A DNA stretch of 64,000 nt from Pohlia nutans (lineage: Eukaryota > Streptophyta > Bryopsida > Bryales > Mniaceae). Shown here one piece after another: positions 11,584-23,282 of the stretch (within the stretch, counting starts at the first letter, position 1; the number at the start of each line of letters is the position of its first letter). The translations under genes were made by a program, and so were the position numbers. The stretch spans positions 8,248,501-8,312,500 of the forward strand of contig CM040086.1 of assembly GCA_022496805.1 (NCBI GenBank). The letters run 5' to 3'. Below the pieces are notes generated by a model that searched no databases, was not told the DNA's origin, and worked only from the letters and a program-made list of their open reading frames with translations.

Positions 11584-11921
11584 TTAAAGTAACAATTGCA
11601 ACTTGAAACTGCCTTCCAATGAAATGAGAGGATTAATATTAATATGTGCACATAAATTGGAGTGAATTATCATTTGTGGCTCCAAAGGAGATTTGTATTC
11701 AAGAACCATTGAAGCTTTGAATGGGGTATGTTTTAAATATTTAACTCACAAGTTTTATTTATTTTTATTTTATTGCATGCATTCAAAATATGTGCACATT
11801 TGAATGGTTTGTGTTTTAAAGGCATATTGTTGTAACAATTTATTAAAAAAAAGTCCTAGGTTTAGAGGCATTATGGAATGATCACAAAAAACAGAGATAT
11901 AATTATCTTTGTAGAAATGCA

Positions 11922-12446
11922 ATCACGATGGGTATGGGTTAAAGTTCTGTGATGCATTCCGAAGTATCTTTGTGATGGGTATTTCCCCCATGTGGCTGTG
12001 ATTTATCTCATATGTAGTCTACGATGGGTGTTTCCTAGAGGACGTGATCCATTTCAAAATGTCTATATGATGGGTATTTCGTAGAGGTCACGATGCATCT
12101 CAAAATGTCCTTATGATGGGTAATACCAAGAGGAGTATTTGCTATAGGTCGTGATGGATTTCAGATTATGTTCATGATGGGTATTGCCTAGAGAGCTATG
12201 AAGGGCGGCCAGAGATAAAAAAAGTTTGCTCAAAAACTTGCTATGATGGGTATTGCCAACAGAGTCGTGATTTATTTCAAAGGTAGCCTATGATGGGTAT
12301 TTTTGAGAGGTCGTGATGTAATTCATAAGGGCTTTGTGATGGATATTGCGTGGAGAGTATTGAGAGCTGTCTAAGTATGCTTCTCTTGCGAATATTTTCA
12401 AGTTCTCGTGATACATCTCATTTGGGCTTTATGATGGGTATACCTC
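11922..12446. repeat. imperfect tandem array, unit about 55-65 bp
   Basis: A unit built around GATGGGTATTGCCTAGAG, GTCGTGATGCATTTCAAA and a short TATGTCCTTATG segment recurs about nine times with substitutions and length changes. No open frame runs through it. It looks like an old satellite or minisatellite. Confidence 0.75.
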
Positions 12447-12900
12447 AATTGTGACGGTGCATCTTCTTGTTTGTCCATGATTGTTCTTGTGTGCTTACTC
12501 CTTATTTTTTTCCGCTTTGGTGTTTAATCATTTATTTACTGAGGTTTGTTTAATTATGCTCAAGAGTTTTATTATTTGATGTACTCTGTATTGTTTCCCT
12601 GTGTAGAATACAAAATGCCCCGGCGAAAAGAAGATCCCATTATACCTCAAAATATGCTCTTAATGAAGTCCAGAAGAGGAGGGCCTGGGAAACTGTATTG
12701 GCATCCATAAATTCAGTCAGTGCGATCAGGTAGTCAGAAATCAGTTAGTCAGAAAGCAATCACTTAGTCAGAAACTTCATGTAGAATAAAGCATTAAAAA
12801 TTACAGTTAGAACCGGCACCTTCAAGACCAGCTTTACTCAGACCTGCGCACGGAAAGAGGGAGGGAGCTCAGCACGAGGGAGATCGATGATACAAACTTA

Positions 12901-13328
12901 AGGTAGCGGACCCAATTCCCGACTGAATTTCAATTGTGGCTAGTTGGGAATGTGAACCAACTTTTTTATAAATTTTGAGTGCTCCGCAAAGCTGGTGCCA
13001 GAGCAACCCAAAAAGAACGAATTTTTTTAGCATGTCTGTGATTTCCTACAATTTTTTAAAGCAAACCTTGTAGAGTGACCAGTCCTCGACCATAGAATAT
13101 GTGTTATGTCTACAGGTTGGATTTCTAAATCTGCATCAGTGGGTAGTCCAAAACCGAGCACCTTTATCCTCTGTCAACAAATGAAGTTTCCCAAAAAAAA
13201 ACACGTACAGTAAACAATAAAGCCCCTTCCTGGGCGCTTTTATAAATTATATTGGCCACATATCTGGACCCAGCCCCTAACCCTAGGGGCCGCCATTCAG
13301 ACCCTGACGAGAATTGGGTCCGCTACCT
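12901..13328. mobile_element. 428-bp TIR element with TA duplication
   Basis: The inverted ends are AGGTAGCGGACCCAATTC and GAATTGGGTCCGCTACCT, flanked by TA at 12899-12900 and 13329-13330. A TA target fits the Tc1/mariner (Stowaway-like) group, though the termini are not the classical Stowaway sequence. A 55-bp direct repeat flanks it (12835-12889 and 13329-13383). Confidence 0.65.
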
Positions 13329-14118
13329 TACTCAGACCTGTGCACGGAAGGAGGGAGGGAGCTCAGCAGGAGGGTGATCGATGAGAGAAGGCGACGACGA
13401 CGGCGGCGGCGAAAACAACAGACAAAATTCAAAATATTCGAAATGCAATCAACTCGGCCATAGCAAATTCTCCAAAGCAGACCCTAAACCCTACACCCAA
13501 TCGAAAACAGAGCGTGCATTCGAAGGCCCACACTCATTCGGCTACATCAAACTCCATCACTCCAGCTCTGTCATCGTCGTCGTCCCGGCGAGCGATCGGC
13601 GTTGCAACGAGCGGAGCAGGTGAGTGACGCCGACTGCGGAGCAAGAAACCCTAAACGGGCACAACGCAGGAACGGGAACTCTGGGAACGGAACGTGGGAA
13701 CGCACAAGGGGAACGGAACGCGGGAACGCACAAGTGAAACGGGACGCGGGAACGGGATGACGAGGGTGGATGAAGCCCCGCACTCCATCCACGAGGGTAC
13801 GAGTGTGGGGGCCTCCCCAGGCCCTACTCATGCCCTCTTTCAGGCCAACGTTACTTTTACTATTACTATTATTACTCTTATTATTATAATATTTTCCAAC
13901 ACATCCAAACCAACGCTATGGAAAGTGTTGGGCCCTGATTTTTTGGAATTTTGTAAATGACCCACTTCCTTCTTTAGTGCAGGAATTGGAATATGGAAAG
14001 ATGATGATGTTTTCAACATTAATGATAGAGTGCCGTATTTATAAATAATCGATTGGCTCATAATTTGTTGAAGGCCTAGTCTTGTATAACTGAACGGAAT
14101 TGGACTCCAGAATCCCGG
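13329..14118. other. GC-rich patch without a recognisable gene
   Basis: From 13330 to about 13840 the GC content rises and overlapping frames open on both strands (13381-13623, 13694-13960, 13571-13831). None matches a family that I know. Short GGGAACGGAACG-type repeats lie at 13672-13760. The stretch around 13760-13820 resembles 9930-9970 in inverse orientation, so part of it is repeated DNA. Confidence 0.35.
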
Positions 14119-14402
14119 TCTCTATATCCCCCGGTGGTCTTGAATGCGAGACCCCTGCGAGACACTGTTCATGCCCCCCCCCCTTTTCTGAAATTTCTAT
14201 TTTGGGCACCGAGACCCCTTTTTTTGGCAAATTTTTTTGCAAAATTGAGGCCTACGGCCCTAAATTGCCCCTGGGCACCTATTTGGGAATAAAAAACCAT
14301 TGGAGGAGGGGGTTGTTTTTTAGGGTGGGCCCTGACAAGGACAAAAATAGGGGGCACTTTTGTCCCCATTCATTCAAGACCACCGGGGGATTTAGTGACT
14401 TC
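14119..14402. mobile_element. CCCCCGGTGGTC foldback element (about 284 bp)
   Basis: The left end TCCCCCGGTGGTCTTGAATG and the right end CATTCAAGACCACCGGGGGA form an inverted repeat of at least 20 bp. A poly-C run is at about 14175-14184. Another copy, inverted, is at 41355-41634, with relics at 3990 and 38385. The reading frames on both strands arise from this repeat. Confidence 0.8.
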
Positions 14403-14567
14403 GCTCCAGAATGAGCTGGATCTATATTTATTCATTTCTACAAATGGCTCTGGATTATTGCATCACCGACATTATTTTAATCCTTCAATTTCGTTCAGGG
14501 CGATGGCAAATTGGCCATCGATTCCATCCAGGCCACTTACATCATCGGCACTTTTGACACAAATTAA

Positions 14568-15104
14568 TCCTAAATGACGGAGGGGTAAGGGCAAAACATA
14601 AATGTGTTATAAAAAATTACTTCTTCAATTTCGATGAAGTTTGGTCCAAAAGAGAAAATGAGGAGCTTGATGTTTAGTAATTATTCATACGGGAAAATTT
14701 CAAAAATAGCTTTTATTTTCTCATTATGAATTTAGAAGCATTTAACTTCAAATATTTATCAGAATTACAAATTTTATTTTTAGAATTTGATATTTTTTAT
14801 GATTCGTTAAAATTAAACATTTTGTTCTAAAATTTTAAAAAGAAAAATTTTCAAAGGAGAGAACATCATTACTTTCCCCAAATAGTAAGTTTTCTAACAC
14901 TAGACAATGTAGAAGTGTTTGTCTTTGAAAATTTCTCCCGGGTGGAGCTTACCTCGGATTGACATAATTCAAATTGGGTTGGAAAGTAGACTTGATTCCC
15001 TATTTGAAAACATTTTTTATTTTCTATTAAAATGTTTTTTCTATCTCGGGCAGCCCGTTGAAAAAGGGCAGAGACCATAAAATGGTTGATCCGTCACTTA
15101 GGGG
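14568..15104. mobile_element. TTAA element, class C (537 bp)
   Basis: TTAA 14564-14567 is followed by TCCTAAATGACGGAGGGG, and the right end GTCACTTAGGGG precedes TTAA 15105-15108. The interior (CTTTCCCCAAATAG, ATTTCTCCCGGGTGGAG) matches the copies at 6617 and 7717. Confidence 0.75.
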
Positions 15105-15108
15105 TTAA

Positions 15109-15673
15109 CTCCAAAAGGACCGAGGCTGATTTTCCAAGTTCGGTCAGCTTAGTATGGAATGAATATTGATCCTAAATTTTCGAAATTTTTTGTGGTGATT
15201 CTACTCTTTGTAACAAAGATGGAATGGTAATTTGCGTACATAGGTGATGCATGGATAAAAAAAATACAGTCATACAAAGGTGAAAAAACAAACTGCGGGC
15301 AGCTCCTAAAATTTTTCATACAACAAGCTATACATCTAAATTTTTGCACATAGTGAGCTAACACCCCCACATACACAACTACCTAATTTATTTTACCAAA
15401 TTTGAGAGTAAACTATGCATTTTGGCATTTTCAGAAGTTTGAAACTCGGGGAGCAAGTCAAAAAAACAGTGCAACCAACTTTGAAGCTTATAATCTTACT
15501 ATTGAAGAATCCTAAATGGTTGAAAATTTGTAGCTTGTTAAAAATTCAAGTTGGTTGAAATATCCTATGGTTGGATTGGTCAAAGAGGTTTTAGATCAAG
15601 AACTATTTGTCTTTTTATGAGAAGGGGTACTTTAGAGTATTTGGAGAGAAACATAGTTGTAGTCCTCTAGGGG
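15109..15673. mobile_element. TTAA element, unclassified (565 bp)
   Basis: It begins CTCCAAAAGGACCGAGG directly after the TTAA shared with the class C copy to its left (15105-15108) and ends AGTCCTCTAGGGG before TTAA 15674-15677. It is non-coding. Confidence 0.7.
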
Positions 15674-15924
15674 TTAAGCGTCCACACTACATTTATCCGG
15701 TCAAACCTCATCAATTTCTCACATTTAAAATTGAGTAATATATTTTTGGTATTTTTCTCATATAATATATCCTTGAACCAATTTACACTGATTTTTTCAT
15801 AATTGTTTAAATGAAAATGAATTTTATGAGATTTTTCATAGTTTTTCTCTTGTAATAGCCATAGTAATTACAAAAATGCCTAAAATAGTATGAATTATTT
15901 TTAAAAAACGTAAATAATAGTAAT

Positions 15925-16095
15925 GAACAACATATATACATAAAGAACTCCGGTCCTAGAGGCCGGCGTGAATAGAGTATTTGTTCATTCTACTTTGATT
16001 CAATAGCCATAGGACAATGGATTCGGGGTTGGGATTACACGCCTCTCACGAGGTTAGACACCATAGGAACTTATAAGACATGACACTACTTGTTA
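15925..16095 (-). mobile_element. retroposon 3' end, minus orientation
   Basis: Read on the minus strand it contains GAATGAACAAATACTCTATT, then the hairpin CCGGCCTCTAGGACCGG, then GAGTTCTTTATGTATATATG as tail. It is the same 3' module as at 3777-3947. Upstream on the minus strand a stretch including TGGTGTCTAACCTCG and CCCGAATCC loosely recalls tRNA-type A and B boxes, which would suit a SINE; this is weak. Confidence 0.5.
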
Positions 16096-16125
16096 GAAAA
16101 CAAGGGGTAAGTATGTAGTAATTTT

Positions 16126-16194
16126 TGGGGGGGGCATCTTGTTGTCATTGGGGGGGGGGCATCTTGTTGTCATTGGGGGGGGGGGGGGGGGGGG
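16126..16194. repeat. poly-G with three-fold CATCTTGTTGTCATT unit
   Basis: Runs of 8, 10 and about 20 G residues are separated by two copies of CATCTTGTTGTCATT. The minus-strand frame ending in poly-proline here is a by-product. Confidence 0.85.
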
Positions 16195-16826
16195 TCAAAG
16201 TTTGAAGGCAGTGCTTGGTTGTTTTCTATTTTTCTTTTGTAGAGGAGGATGGACATGGCATCGTGGATGGCGATGGTATTAATGTCTTTGAAGGTATGTT
16301 TGATTTGCGATTTAGTGATTTTGAATGTCTCTTTAAGATTTTTTATGAAGGGGATGTGTGGAGGCTCTTGCTTTGGCGGTAATGACAAATAGTGATGCAA
16401 CTTTCCAACCTTTGGCTGAAATAGCATTTAGTAGAGGTTGGAATTTAATAGGATTAGGGATGGATAGAACAGTATGTATGGTTGGGCATCCGAAATAGTT
16501 GGATTGATCCAAAAATCGTTCAAAAGTTGTGATGAACAACAAGGTGTAGGTTGCATGCTTCTCAAGCCTACATTAAAAGAAATTCGATTGGATTTTATTT
16601 TTTTGTGGTGTATATTGTAATTTTAGGGCTGTGAGATTTAAAGTGTTGTAAAAAACGCAATTTTAACAATCTTGAAGAACCCTAAATTGAATTAGAAAGT
16701 AGAAGACAACTCTCACACATTCTCTGTTGAGACCGATTTCATTTGAAATTAGGACTATGTGAAAATCAGCGTTTGATTGAAAAATGGTCAAACATGGCCC
16801 CACAGGGCTCCTTGCAAGTTTAAGGG
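16195..16826. other. unassigned DNA ending in a TTAA-type right terminus
   Basis: Overlapping minus-strand frames (16170-16427 and 16333-16542) include LLNAISAKGWKVASLFV but match nothing I can name. They may be a decayed coding fragment. At 16815-16826 the terminus AAGTTTAAGGG precedes TTAA 16827-16830, so a TTAA element ends here; its left end was not found. Confidence 0.35.
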
Positions 16827-16830
16827 TTAA

Positions 16831-17467
16831 TTACTTTTTTTTTAATTGCCACATATCAACTTGAGATTGGTTTAGGGTGACGTGGACCTTTTCAACATCT
16901 GACGTGGGAATTCGCTTTTGACACCGGGTTGTCAAATCTTACCTTCATGTATAGTATAGCTTCTCACCTCATTCTATTTAAGGTAGACGACTTGTTTCCG
17001 ATCACCTTAAGCAATTCAGCATACTTCTGGTGGAGTAACAAATAGGCAAATAATTTTGCAGTGTAGGGAAATAGATTTGAAGAAGGTCACAAATTTTTGA
17101 ACAAATTTTGGGGCAATATCGAATTTACTACAAATTTTCAGAGTGAAGATTCTCTCCAACCCGTTCTCGCAATATAGGCTAACCTATTTCCAAGAACTGT
17201 AAAACTAGATTTCGAGAACACATGATATCATACTAACTCGGTAACAAGTTTCCATTTTAGGCGCCAACCATTCCATATTAAGAAGAAACATGTTTCCGCC
17301 ACCGTTTACGAATGAATTTGAAAATAATGCAGGCCTATTCACGGAAATAGGTCGCCCTGTACTGCGTGATTGGGGGCCTGATCGGAAACAGGTCGTCTAC
17401 CTTATGTCTGGTATAGCTTTCAACCTAAACAGCTATTTCACTTCTATCTCAGTTGAAAATGTGAATC

Positions 17468-17501
<34 letters not shown>

Positions 17502-17708
17502 TAATTTCATGGATTTTTTTTTGCAAAACTGAAGAATAAACATGATAATTCAAGAATATTATTGATAATAATTATAATGTATTATATATTATCGCATCCA
17601 TTTTACAGAGGCAACTTGCACAATGTACATATATAATTGTATCAATATACATCAATTGATTTTTGATGAAGTTAGAACAATTGACTTTTGATAAGTTCTT
17701 GTTGATTC
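16831..17708. other. intergenic, nothing recognised
   Basis: AT-rich DNA with an 80-codon frame (17290-17532) whose end is an (AAT)n microsatellite at 17467-17500. I see no family match. Confidence 0.4.
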
Positions 17709-17712
17709 TTAA

Positions 17713-17946
17713 CCCTTAAACGACATATGCTTTCCTGATACCACACTCAAAATCTCTTTTAAACTCCATTTCAAGCATGATTTTGTTTTTAATTTACTTT
17801 GGCTTTATTCTAAAGAAGTATGGATCTCTCTAAGGTGCTCAGTTTGGCATTTTGAAAACCCCATTTGGTGCAATGGAGTAGAAGTTATGAGCAAGATTCT
17901 CCCAAAATGTAACCAAGCCCGTGGGGCTTGCATTGTCGTTTAAGGG
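17713..17946. mobile_element. TTAA element, class E (234 bp)
   Basis: The ends CCCTTAAACGACA and TGTCGTTTAAGGG lie between TTAA 17709-17712 and 17947-17950. Copies of nearly the same length lie at 20971-21202 and, inverted, at 32500-32734. The interior AAGCCCGTGGGGCTTG is shared with class D right ends. Confidence 0.85.
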
Positions 17947-17950
17947 TTAA

Positions 17951-18133
17951 ATTCTTTTGACACTTTCCTACCTCACCTAGAATTCTTAAAGGATGAAGCA
18001 AGGAAATCTCAATTGATTTATCAAAACTAGAAAACTTTGGAAGCAAATTTGACCTCCAAAAGTTCATTATCTACAAATATCATTTTTAGATTTCTGAATT
18101 TTTGTGAAGCTAATAAAATTTTGAATCTAAAGA

Positions 18134-18164
<31 letters not shown>

Positions 18165-18304
18165 TATTTATAAAAAATCTTTTATTCATTCCATTTAGAT
18201 TAGTAATTTGAAATTTATGAGGAGTCTGTGTTGTTTTGTGAGTAATTTGGACATCGTTTTGTAAAAAATTTGAATAGAGTGTTTTTTGGACTAAGTTTTC
18301 ATAA

Positions 18305-18361
<57 letters not shown>

Positions 18362-18591
18362 ATGGGCCTATTGGGTTTAGATTATTCTCTACAACATTCC
18401 CAGAGTTAGAATTGAGATGTTCAAAGAATGAACACAATTGAGTTAACCAAAAACAATAGGGGACTTTTGTTGAGGCTATGCAAAGTCTCTACCCAAATAA
18501 TACTAATATCTGACATGGATTGTACATGTATAGTTCTCTGGTTCTTTTAAGAATAGTCCCTTGGGCTTGGGGCATTATGGTCCTTTAGGGG
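17951..18591. other. AT-rich DNA with poly-A tract and a TTAA-type right end
   Basis: It contains (AT)n at 18134-18160 and a 51-base poly-A at 18308-18358. It ends GGTCCTTTAGGGG before TTCA (a changed TTAA) at 18592-18595, a class B right terminus. The matching left terminus was not identified. Confidence 0.45.
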
Positions 18592-19006
18592 TTCAAGTAG
18601 AGACAACCAAAATTGCCATAAACTTAATCATATATATTTAGTAATGTGCATTCCCTTAATGAAATTTGTATTTATTAATAATAATTATTATTATTATATA
18701 AAACAAAGTAGTGCACTCACAACAACTTTGCCGTGAGAACAATCATATCAAATTTTGGCACAAGGAGCCCGTGAATTTAGAACACCTACCAATAAATCTT
18801 TGATCGCTCAAAATCTATGCCTATAATAAATGGAAAAAAAACACCCATCTTTTGATGCATTGGAAGCCATTATCATTCACTAACAAGAACATGTAAAATT
18901 TTATCAACCTAAATTGCACCCCTCTTATTCGTTTCCAGTCACCATCGCTCGTTCAAGGGTGCGAAATTTACTCGGAATAATTTATTCGTTTTCCTGATGT
19001 TCTTAA

Positions 19007-19537
19007 CTCCTAAACGCCCAAACAACCATTTTCCAATCACTGCCCAAATCTAACGGGTTGCCCGGAATTTTAAAATTAACTATTTGAAAACTATTTTTTT
19101 TGAAAACACTACATCAAGTCTATTTTCCAACGCAATTTGAATTATGAAAATCCGAGTTAAACTCCATCCGGGAGAAATTTTCAAAGTGAATCACCTCAAC
19201 ATTGTCTTATTGTTATAAAATTTGCTATTTGGGGAAAGTAATGATGTTCCCTTTATCATTTCTTTTGCTTTTTTGAAGTTAAAAATATATAAACCAACTT
19301 TAACCAATCAATCTAAATTTTGAAGTCTAAAAGTCAAAATCATAATTTATACAAATTTTCGAAGGTTACTGCTTTTAAATTCATTATGAAAATATCTAAA
19401 GTTATTTTTGGAAGTTTGACCGTTTTTAGAGATGATGCCCTACATTTTGTTTATTGGACCAAACTTCATCAAACATACGGAAGGCACATATTACAACAAA
19501 TTTATGTTTTGTCCAATACCCCTTGGGCTTTCAGAGG
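19007..19537. mobile_element. TTAA element, class C, inverted (531 bp)
   Basis: It begins CTCCTAAACGCCC after TTAA 19003-19006 and ends GGGCTTTCAGAGG before TTAA 19538-19541. It has the same orientation as the copy at 10121-10658. Confidence 0.8.
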
Positions 19538-19601
19538 TTAATTGAGCGGTAGATAGACAAAATACCAAGCCCCAACAGACTCTTTATTCACAATGGTCTT
19601 A

Positions 19602-20315
19602 GGGCCGCTTCATACTATGGCCGAAGATTGAGAGGCCGTCGATTACCACCAATCAAATTGCAAAAAACCATGAGTTCGGCCTCTCGACCCTTCACACTAC
19701 AGGCCAAAGTCCAACGGCCGTCGCTCTCCAAAATGCCTACGTGGCAATACTTTTGACCAAGGCGACTGGCTCTCAAAAGGAAGTTTGAGTCGGACAGGAA
19801 TGGAAACCCAAACTATGATCGAGAGGTCGTCGATTTCTTTTCATAAAAATGAAAACTATATTTTATTGCCTATTTTCAGTAGATTTCTTTGGACTCTCAA
19901 CAAAGTTTGGACTCTCAATCCCACGGCCTCTCGACTTGGACGGCCATAGTGTGAGAGCCGCTTCACACTATGGCCGAAGGTCGAGAGGCCGTCGGTTTCC
20001 ACCAATCAAATTGCAAGAAACCATGGTTTTGGCCTCTCGACCCTCCACACTAGGCCAAAGTCCAAAGGCCGTGGACCTTCAAAATGCTTACATGGCAACA
20101 CTTTTTGACCAAGGTGACGGCCTCTCGAGAGAAAGTTTGGGTCCTACATTTTGCAAGACCTGTCACTATGGTTGAGAGGCCGTCGATTTCCTTTCATAAA
20201 AAATGAAAACTATATTTAATTGCTATTTTCAGTAGATTTCTTTGGACTCTCAACAAAGTTTGGACTCTCAATTCCACGGCCTCTCGACTTGGACGGCCAT
20301 AGTGTGAAGCGGCAC
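19602..20315. mobile_element. Tourist-like element, tandem dimer (714 bp)
   Basis: The left end GGGCCGCTTCATACTATGG and the inverted right end GTGCCGCTTCACACTATGG are flanked by TTA at 19599-19601 and 20316-20318, the duplication typical of PIF/Harbinger-type miniatures. The internal junction GAGCCGCTTCACACTATGG at about 19956 shows two copies of about 355 bp in direct orientation sharing one terminus. The 108-codon frame (19849-20175) spans the junction and is not a gene. Confidence 0.8.
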
Positions 20316-20318
20316 TTA

Positions 20319-20966
20319 GGTCAACCAACATTATGATTATGATTTTTTATTTTTCAGCTTATCATCCATTGTTTCTTGTTTTAAATTATTAAGCATCATG
20401 GTCAGTGACCTCAAAACCACTTTATGACATTTAGCACAGGATGCTACCTCCCACATAAATGGTAGATACTTTTGCTACCTAGTGAATGTACTATTCACGA
20501 TACCTCTATAATATCCAGCAATACCCTTGATATACTAAGGTAATACCATGATGATATCCGCGGATATCACCTCATGAAGTTGCTACATATTTATAACATG
20601 ATGAGCATTCTAGCTACATTTCCAAAAAACATTCATTTTTTTTCTTTGTATGTTTAGCAGCCCCATTCATTTGGTAGAAATCCAGCTAATTTTAGCCAGT
20701 TTTGAGATCACTGATCATGGTGATTGTGACGGTGCTGGTGGAGGGGCTTGGCTGTGAGTGTGTTGAGGGTGTACTTTTAGTTGGGGGCAGAGAGGGCCGG
20801 ATTTAGTCGGGCAGCCCTCCATATTAGTGACTGGCTTTTTGAGCCATTTTTCAAATTATTCAAAGAATTGGGATTTGGGCTATGGTTGTGTTTCCATTTC
20901 TAGTTAGTTTAGTCCTCTCATTTAGATACGGAATCCATGGGTGGCTCTTCCACTTTGAGAATAGAG
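20319..20966. other. intergenic, nothing recognised
   Basis: No coding region or repeat with readable ends was found. The frame 20882-21172 runs into the class E element. Confidence 0.4.
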
Positions 20967-20970
20967 TTAA

Positions 20971-21202
20971 CCTTAAAGGACATATGCTTTCCCGATTCTA
21001 CATCCAGTTTTTTTTTAAACTTCATTTTAAGCATGATTTTCTTTTTAATTTACTTAGGTTAGATTCTAAAGAAGTACAGATCTCTCAAAAGTGTCCAATT
21101 TGGCATTTAAATGACCCCATTTGGTACAACGGAGTAGAAGTTATGAACAAGATTCTCCCAAAATACTATTAAGCCCGTGGGGCTTGTATTGTCCTTTCAG
21201 GG
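20971..21202. mobile_element. TTAA element, class E (232 bp)
   Basis: It begins CCTTAAAGGACATATGC after TTAA 20967-20970 and ends TGTCCTTTCAGGG before TTAA 21203-21206. The last TTAA is shared with the class C element to its right. Confidence 0.8.
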
Positions 21203-21206
21203 TTAA

Positions 21207-21731
21207 CCTCTAAAAGCCTAAGTGGTATTGAACAAAACATGGATCTGTTATGATATGTGCCTTCCACATGTTTGATGAAGTTTGGTTCAATAGACAAATT
21301 GTAGGGCATCATCTCTACAAATTATCCATGCGGTCAAACTTACAAAAATAACTTTTAGATTTTTTTAATGAATTTAAAAGCATTAACCTTCGAAATTTTG
21401 TATAAATTGCAATTTTTAGTTTTAGAGTTTAAAATTTAGCATGATTGGTTAAAGTTGGTTTATCTATTGTAAACTTCAAAAAAGAAAAAGAAATGATGGA
21501 GGGAATATCATTAATTTCCCCAAATAGAAAATTTTATCACACTAAGACAATGTTGAGGTGATTCACTTTAAAAGAATTATTCCGGGCGAAGTTTAATTTC
21601 GATTGATGTAATTCAATTGTGTTGATTTAGTATTTTTGAATGTTTTCTATTTTCAAAAACATATATTTTGTTCCGTACACCCCGTTAGATTTGGACAACG
21701 ATCAGAAAATGGTCGTTTGGGTGTTTAGGGG
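21207..21731. mobile_element. TTAA element, class C (525 bp)
   Basis: It begins CCTCTAAAAGCC and ends GGGTGTTTAGGGG before TTAG (changed TTAA) at 21732-21735. It is collinear with 6617-7159. Confidence 0.8.
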
Positions 21732-21735
21732 TTAG

Positions 21736-22858
21736 CCGAAAATAATGTCTCAAAGTAGAAAGAAACTTTAAACTCACCTTAGACTCATGTTGAGTTTAAG
21801 AAGATTGCATAAAGTTATAGTCTATTGTGAGTTAGAGAATAATCTAAACCAAGGCTTTGCACCACCCATGGGAGTGGAACTTGTGACGTTCCAAATGCTA
21901 TAGGAGAGTTTCTACAACTGTTTTGCAAAGCCTAACGGACTATCCATGAGAAGACCAAAGAACTATTCATGAAGAACTCAATGCCAAAATTGGTAATATG
22001 AGGTAGGTGACTCCGCATAGATTCCCGGCATAGATTCAACATCCATTCTTGATTGTTTTCAGTTAACTCAAATATAAGTGTGATCATATTCATTCTATGT
22101 CTAAAAGCATCTCCACTCAACCTAGCATATTGACCAGGCAAATAAGTTGAAACTTTTTATTCCCATGTAATTAGAAATTGAAATTACTATCATAGGAATC
22201 ATGTCCAAAACGCATTAATATATGGATTTGGAAAATGTTATATATATTTAATATATGGATATGTGTTAGAGGACTTCTATACGAAAATGCCGCACCACTT
22301 TGACTAGAAAACAACCTCACAATCCAATTCATTGAGTTTACATACACTAAAAATAGATTCTCACAAGAAACATAGACAATAAAATCCAAAAATACCAACC
22401 ACTAATTAATAGCATCACTTAACAAGGGTGGAAAGCAGACCCTTTCATAGTCATCACGGCTAAAGTTAAAAGGAATATGCACACTTTGTCTATGAAACAC
22501 CTCGAAACAAAATTCAAACCATCTGAAACCTCCATTAAACATACTTTCTTAGCAATAAACATCATACCCATACACCATGTCGGGTCAATCCTACCACATA
22601 AACGACAAATAGAAAACAAACAATCACTACCAAGTGAATAAATGGAACAAAATAGCAAAAAGGGGGGATAGTGGTGAAGACCACTATTTATTTCTTTTTG
22701 CCTTTTTTGTTAGCTCGGTGTATTCATTTGTCTTTGAAAAGTGGGATGGAGTCGGTTGGTTGGTACAACTTTCTTGCCTATGACAACTCACTAGCAACAT
22801 CAAGTCATGAATATCACATATTGCTTAAACGGATCTAACGGGAATTGACCCCAGACCA
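21736..22858. other. intergenic, nothing recognised
   Basis: Several minus-strand frames of 69-79 codons occur (21932-22658), with no family match and no splice logic linking them. The first 150 bases resemble 33280-33420, so part of it is dispersed repeat. Confidence 0.4.
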
Positions 22859-23201
22859 CATAGAACACGCAATTCGCTATTTATGCACTTGGTCAAGTGC
22901 GCTCATTTCATAAACATATTTGACTTTAAAAAAAAACCGGTTAAAAAGTTCTCTAAAAAACATCAATGTTGTCTTTCTTCAATCCCATACATTGTAAATA
23001 AATAATTATTTTAATTATTTTTTATTCTTATCTTTATCTTTTCTTTTATATTTTCTTTCATCTTTTCTTTTATATTTTCTTTCATCTTTTCTTTTTAAAC
23101 TTGAATTTTTTCTTGTCTTCTTTCTTGTCTTCCTATTGTCTTTTTTTCTTCTACTTTTTCTTCAGTTGTGGCCGCTGAACCCTCAACAATGGGAGCAAAC
23201 C

Positions 23202-23232
<31 letters not shown>

Positions 23233-23241
23233 AGTAAAAAA

Positions 23242-23282
<41 letters not shown>

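Noticed and set aside
13381..13960. GC-rich overlapping frames as a gene start
   Set aside because: Frames overlap in several phases, there is no domain and no continuation by splicing, and part of the sequence is repeated near 9930-9970.
18127..18363. 78-residue frame beginning with poly-phenylalanine
   Set aside because: It is the translation of a 51-base poly-A tract on the opposite strand.
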